A stretch of DNA of 9,005 nt. Source: Dehalococcoidales bacterium. GTDB taxonomy: Bacteria > Chloroflexota > Dehalococcoidia > Dehalococcoidales > RBG-16-60-22. The number at the start of each line of letters is the position of its first letter. Position 1 is the stretch's first letter. The stretch spans positions 1 through 9,005 of the forward strand of contig JAUWZF010000030.1 of the NCBI GenBank assembly GCA_030615475.1, read 5' to 3'. Shown here in pieces: positions 6,338-9,005 of the stretch. A model generated the notes under the pieces. The model saw only the letters and a program-made list of their open reading frames with translations. It was not told where the DNA came from and did not search any database. The translations under genes and the position numbers were made by a program.

Positions 6338-7036
6338 ATGTCCGGGGACATTATAGAATCGATTAAAGAGAATGTTATCCAGGGGAGAGTAACCAGGGAT
6401 GACGAAGGCATTGACGAGGGCATGGTCGGCCAGCCCGGGGTAACCGAGCTTATCAAGGAAGCTCTCGCCTCGGGGGTGGGTGTCTCTGACATTATAAATA
6501 GAGGACTCACGGCATCGATGACAGTCGTGGGGCAGAAGTTTGAGAACGAGGAGTATTATATACCCGATATGCTGGCCTCGGCCGAGGCCGTAGGAGCCGC
6601 CATGGAGCTCCTGGAACCATATATGGCTCAAAGCGGCATTAAACCCAAGGGTAAGATACTAATCGCTACGGTGAAGGGTGACCTCCACGATATCGGCAAG
6701 AACATCGTATCGATATTGCTGCGGGGCACCGGTTATCTGGTAAAAGACCTCGGCAATGATGTCGAAACCAAGGATATAGTCGAGGCCGTCCGGGAGGAGA
6801 AGCCCGATTTTCTCGGGCTATCGGCGCTGCTCACCAGCACCATGGTAAACATGGAAGCCACGATTAAGGCGCTTGCCGAAAACGGGCTCAGGAACAAGGT
6901 GAAGATAATCATCGGCGGGGCGCCGGTCTCGGAAGAGTATGCCGAGAGTATCGGCGCCGATGGCTACGGCGCCGACGGTTTTCATGCTATATCCGTGATA
7001 GAAGCTTTGAACAGTGGTGATTCCGTCGCTAGTTAG
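6338..7036 (+). CDS. Corrinoid protein, MttC/MtgC type (first copy)
   Basis: A 232-residue cobalamin-binding protein. An N-terminal helical cap (about 36-100, with YYIPDMLASAEAVGAAM at 73-89) precedes a Rossmann-like B12 domain. The B12 signature is DLHDIG (115-120), in which H117 is the expected lower cobalt ligand, followed by GLSALLTS (S162 in the SxL position) and GGAPV (193-197). It carries the methyl group from the adjacent MttB-like protein to a downstream methyltransferase that is not in the window. The first 35 residues contain ENVIQGRVTRDDEGIDE, a stretch that looks longer than in archaeal MttC and is shared with the second copy. The ATG has a strong GAGAGGAG (6324-6331) six bases upstream. 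Operon position is between the two methyltransferases. Which of them it serves is inferred from adjacency. Confidence 0.93.
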   Translation: MSGDIIESIKENVIQGRVTRDDEGIDEGMVGQPGVTELIKEALASGVGVSDIINRGLTASMTVVGQKFENEEYYIPDMLASAEAVGAAMELLEPYMAQSGIKPKGKILIATVKGDLHDIGKNIVSILLRGTGYLVKDLGNDVETKDIVEAVREEKPDFLGLSALLTSTMVNMEATIKALAENGLRNKVKIIIGGAPVSEEYAESIGADGYGADGFHAISVIEALNSGDSVAS

Positions 7037-7075
7037 CCTCTACCCGCCGGCGGCGTATCAATAAGGAGGAACGAA

Positions 7076-8617
7076 GTGCCCAGAGAAGGAATTCTGGTTA
7101 ACAATCCCCTAGAAAGGCTGTCCGGTGAGCAGGTCCGGCAGATTCACGATGCTTCTATCGAGATACTGAACGACCCGGGGCTGCTGTGCTTTAATAAGAA
7201 GGCAGCCGAGATATTTCAAAGCCACGGGGCTGAAGTTACCAGCGTTTCCGACAGCGATACTCCCTGCTGGCACGTGAGGATTCCGGAAAGACTCGTCACC
7301 GACGCCCTCGACAGTGCGCCCAAAACAGTTACACTGGGAGCCAGAAACCCGGATAACGCCCTCATAATGAAGGGTGACGAGCCGAGGGTCTTCTTCATTA
7401 CCGGCTCGGAAACAAATACGTGGCTGGACGTTGATTTTCCAACCTACGTCAATAAGTCAGACCCCAGAAAAGAAATCAAGGTGCCTGAATTTCAGCCGCG
7501 GCGCAGCACGGTGGCCGATTTGTGCGATTCGGCGCATGTCTGCGAGCACCTGGAGACCGTCGACGGCTATATACGGACGGTTAACATCCAGGATAAAGAT
7601 ATCAACGAAGATAACAAGGACGTCAACAAGTTCTTCGCCTGCCTGAACAACACCACCAAACATGTCATGTCGGGTCTGACCAGCCTTAACCAGCTGGATA
7701 ACGTGGTGAAGATGGCCGAATTGGTCGCGGGCGGCCCGGATAAACTCAAGGAGAACCCCTTGATATCGTTTATCACCTGCCTGGTGAAGAGCCCGCTGCA
7801 GTTCGTCGATGATACCACCGAGACCTTCATGGAGGTGTGTAAAAGAGGGCTGCCCATAGTGGTCTCATCCTCGCCGCAGGCCGGGACCTCCGCGCCCATC
7901 AAGGAGGCCGGCATCATGGCCCAAATCAATGCCGAGGTTCTGGCCGGCCTAACCCTCGGCCAGCTGGTGAACAGGGGAACGCCGGTGCTTTACGGCAGCG
8001 TGCCGGTGAGGGCGAGGATGGATACGCTCGGCGATTCCTACGGGTCGATAGAGACCAGCCAGTATAATATCGACTGCGTGCAGATGGCACGTTTTTATAA
8101 AATACCAAACTACTCCACTTCGGGTGTCTGCGATACGAAAATGCCCGGACAGCAGTCGTCGATAGAGAGGCTGTTCTCCGATATCGTGGTCACGCTGAGC
8201 GGCCCGCAATTTTTGCACTGTGCCTTCGGCCTGCTGGACGGCAACTCCGTATTCTGCCTGCTCCAGGCCGTCCTGGATGATGCGCATTTCCAGATGATTA
8301 AATTCTTCCTGAAATCGCCGCGCATCAACGAACAGGAGCTTGATACGGTCAAGAAACAAATAAAGGAAGTAGTGGCGACGCCGCAAAAAATGTTCATCAA
8401 CTATATCCGCCCGGTCATGCGCAGCGGGGAAATTTCGCCGCCCTATCCCTTCGAAGGAGATGGCGACAGTGACAGTGTATTCGCTTTAGCCAACGAGCGT
8501 TTACAGGAGCTCAGGGCAAGACCCGTGGAGCATATTGACCCGGATACCACCGCCAGAATATTCCGGGAGATACCCGGTCTGCTGCCCAGGCTCAACGTAT
8601 ATAAAGGGGAAAGATAA
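7076..8617 (+). CDS. MttB-superfamily methyltransferase, divergent second copy
   Basis: A 513-residue member of the same superfamily, shown by LNNTTKHVMSG (190-200), VVKMAELVAGGPDKL (210-224), ENPLISFITC (226-235), LVNRGTPVLYGSV (298-309) and ARFYKIPNYSTSGVCDTK (338-355), all aligned with the first copy. It departs in two ways. Between RVFF and NTTKH it is 19 residues longer than the first copy, with an extra charged loop around DPRKEIKVPEFQPRR (129-143). Its C-terminus lacks the usual GPGGxF...HT...DRxxxxxW block and instead has MFINYIRPVMRSGEISPPYPFEG-like sequence (about 439-461). No in-frame TAG is present, so it is not pyrrolysine-dependent. The start is GTG with an excellent AAGGAGGA (7063-7070) 5 bases upstream. 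It is followed after 2 bases by its own corrinoid gene. Likely a corrinoid-dependent demethylase for a different substrate; altered or lost activity is also possible. Confidence 0.87.
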   Translation: MPREGILVNNPLERLSGEQVRQIHDASIEILNDPGLLCFNKKAAEIFQSHGAEVTSVSDSDTPCWHVRIPERLVTDALDSAPKTVTLGARNPDNALIMKGDEPRVFFITGSETNTWLDVDFPTYVNKSDPRKEIKVPEFQPRRSTVADLCDSAHVCEHLETVDGYIRTVNIQDKDINEDNKDVNKFFACLNNTTKHVMSGLTSLNQLDNVVKMAELVAGGPDKLKENPLISFITCLVKSPLQFVDDTTETFMEVCKRGLPIVVSSSPQAGTSAPIKEAGIMAQINAEVLAGLTLGQLVNRGTPVLYGSVPVRARMDTLGDSYGSIETSQYNIDCVQMARFYKIPNYSTSGVCDTKMPGQQSSIERLFSDIVVTLSGPQFLHCAFGLLDGNSVFCLLQAVLDDAHFQMIKFFLKSPRINEQELDTVKKQIKEVVATPQKMFINYIRPVMRSGEISPPYPFEGDGDSDSVFALANERLQELRARPVEHIDPDTTARIFREIPGLLPRLNVYKGER

Positions 8618-8619
8618 TA

Positions 8620-9005
8620 ATGAGTGAAGATATCCTGAACCAGTTGAAAGAGAACGTAATACAGGGAAGAAAAACCCGTGATGATATCGGTATCGACGAA
8701 TCGCTATCCGGGACACCGGGTGTGCTGGAGCTGACGGAGTCGGCCCTGTCTCAGGATATTTCTCCGGATTTAATCATCTCCAAAGCTCTCACTCCGGGAA
8801 TGGAAGTTGTCGGCGAGAAATTTTCCACGAAGGAATACTTCATACCGGATATGCTGGCCTCGGCCGATGCCGTCGGGGCGGCTATGGACATACTGAAGCC
8901 GCTCCTTGAGGAATCGAACCTGGAAACCAAAGGGAAATTCGTTATCGCCACGGTAAAGGGGGACATTCACGACATCGGTAAAAACATCGTGGCTATCCTG
9001 CTCAA
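8620..9005 (+). CDS. Corrinoid protein, MttC/MtgC type (second copy, truncated by the window edge)
   Basis: The first 128 codons of a second corrinoid protein lie in the window, with no stop before the right edge. It aligns without gaps to the first copy over all 128 residues, with 78 identities by hand count (about 61%). Shared landmarks are ENVIQGRKTRDD (11-22), FIPDMLASADAVGAAM (74-89) and GDIHDIGKNIV (114-124), where H117 is the expected cobalt ligand. The B12-domain C-terminal half is outside the window. ATG at 8620 follows AAGGGGAAAG (8604-8613), which sits in the last codons of the methyltransferase; the 2-base gap suggests translational coupling. It is the natural partner of the second methyltransferase, though cross-use between modules is possible. 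Confidence 0.92.
   Translation, partial: MSEDILNQLKENVIQGRKTRDDIGIDESLSGTPGVLELTESALSQDISPDLIISKALTPGMEVVGEKFSTKEYFIPDMLASADAVGAAMDILKPLLEESNLETKGKFVIATVKGDIHDIGKNIVAILL

Noticed and set aside
7044..7053. Perfect palindrome CCGCCGGCGG before the second methyltransferase
   Set aside because: Only a 3-base stem with a 4-base loop can form in RNA, and short GC palindromes are expected by chance; no second copy was seen in the window.
4868..8617. Pyrrolysine-containing trimethylamine methyltransferase (true MttB)
   Set aside because: Both reading frames are uninterrupted, with no in-frame TAG in the middle. The proteins reach full family length without readthrough.
8620..9005. The minus-strand open frames at 8751-8970
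   Set aside because: They are antisense to the second corrinoid protein, whose B12-binding motif and 61% identity to the first copy establish the plus-strand frame.

Overview
The window looks like a piece of an anaerobic bacterial genome of moderate GC content. A tungsten-type aldehyde oxidoreductase with a MoaD-like partner, an Fe-S/flavin enoate-reductase-like enzyme and several corrinoid-dependent methyltransferase genes make strict anaerobic metabolism likely. The gene mix fits uncultured Chloroflexota (Dehalococcoidia-like) or sulfate-reducer-like sediment bacteria. This placement is inference; no marker gene is present.

Left half (1-3548, all on the minus strand). In transcription order: a 697-residue NADH:flavin oxidoreductase/2,4-dienoyl-CoA-reductase-like protein (1455-3548, TTG start), a membrane protein with an HELGH zinc-protease motif (507-1367), a 90-residue MoaD/ThiS-like protein ending in Gly-Gly (188-460), and the first 36 codons of an aldehyde:ferredoxin oxidoreductase (1-110), which runs off the left edge.

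Middle (3549-4181). A 633-base AT-richer divergent intergenic region. It holds a good sigma70-like promoter for the leftward flavoenzyme, a weaker candidate promoter with clustered GTAC repeats pointing right, and a doubtful 49-codon minus-strand reading frame.

Right half (4182-9005, all on the plus strand, gaps of 2-39 bases, very likely one operon). In order: a corrinoid-protein reactivation/B12-dependent methionine synthase activation-domain protein, an MttB-superfamily methyltransferase (479 aa), its corrinoid protein (232 aa), a second and divergent MttB-superfamily protein (513 aa), and the first 128 codons of a second corrinoid protein. Neither MttB-like reading frame contains an in-frame amber codon, so both are of the non-pyrrolysine type, whose characterised members demethylate quaternary amines such as glycine betaine, proline betaine, carnitine and gamma-butyrobetaine.

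How they would work together (inference). Each MttB-like protein moves a methyl group from its substrate to Co(I) of its adjacent corrinoid protein. The activation-domain protein would rescue oxidised Co(II). A methylcorrinoid:tetrahydrofolate methyltransferase, absent from the window, would pass the methyl group on. The most notable points are the tandem methyltransferase/corrinoid modules with strongly unequal divergence, the missing canonical C-terminal motif and extra loop in the second MttB-like protein, and the altered active-site and Fe-S motifs of the flavoenzyme.
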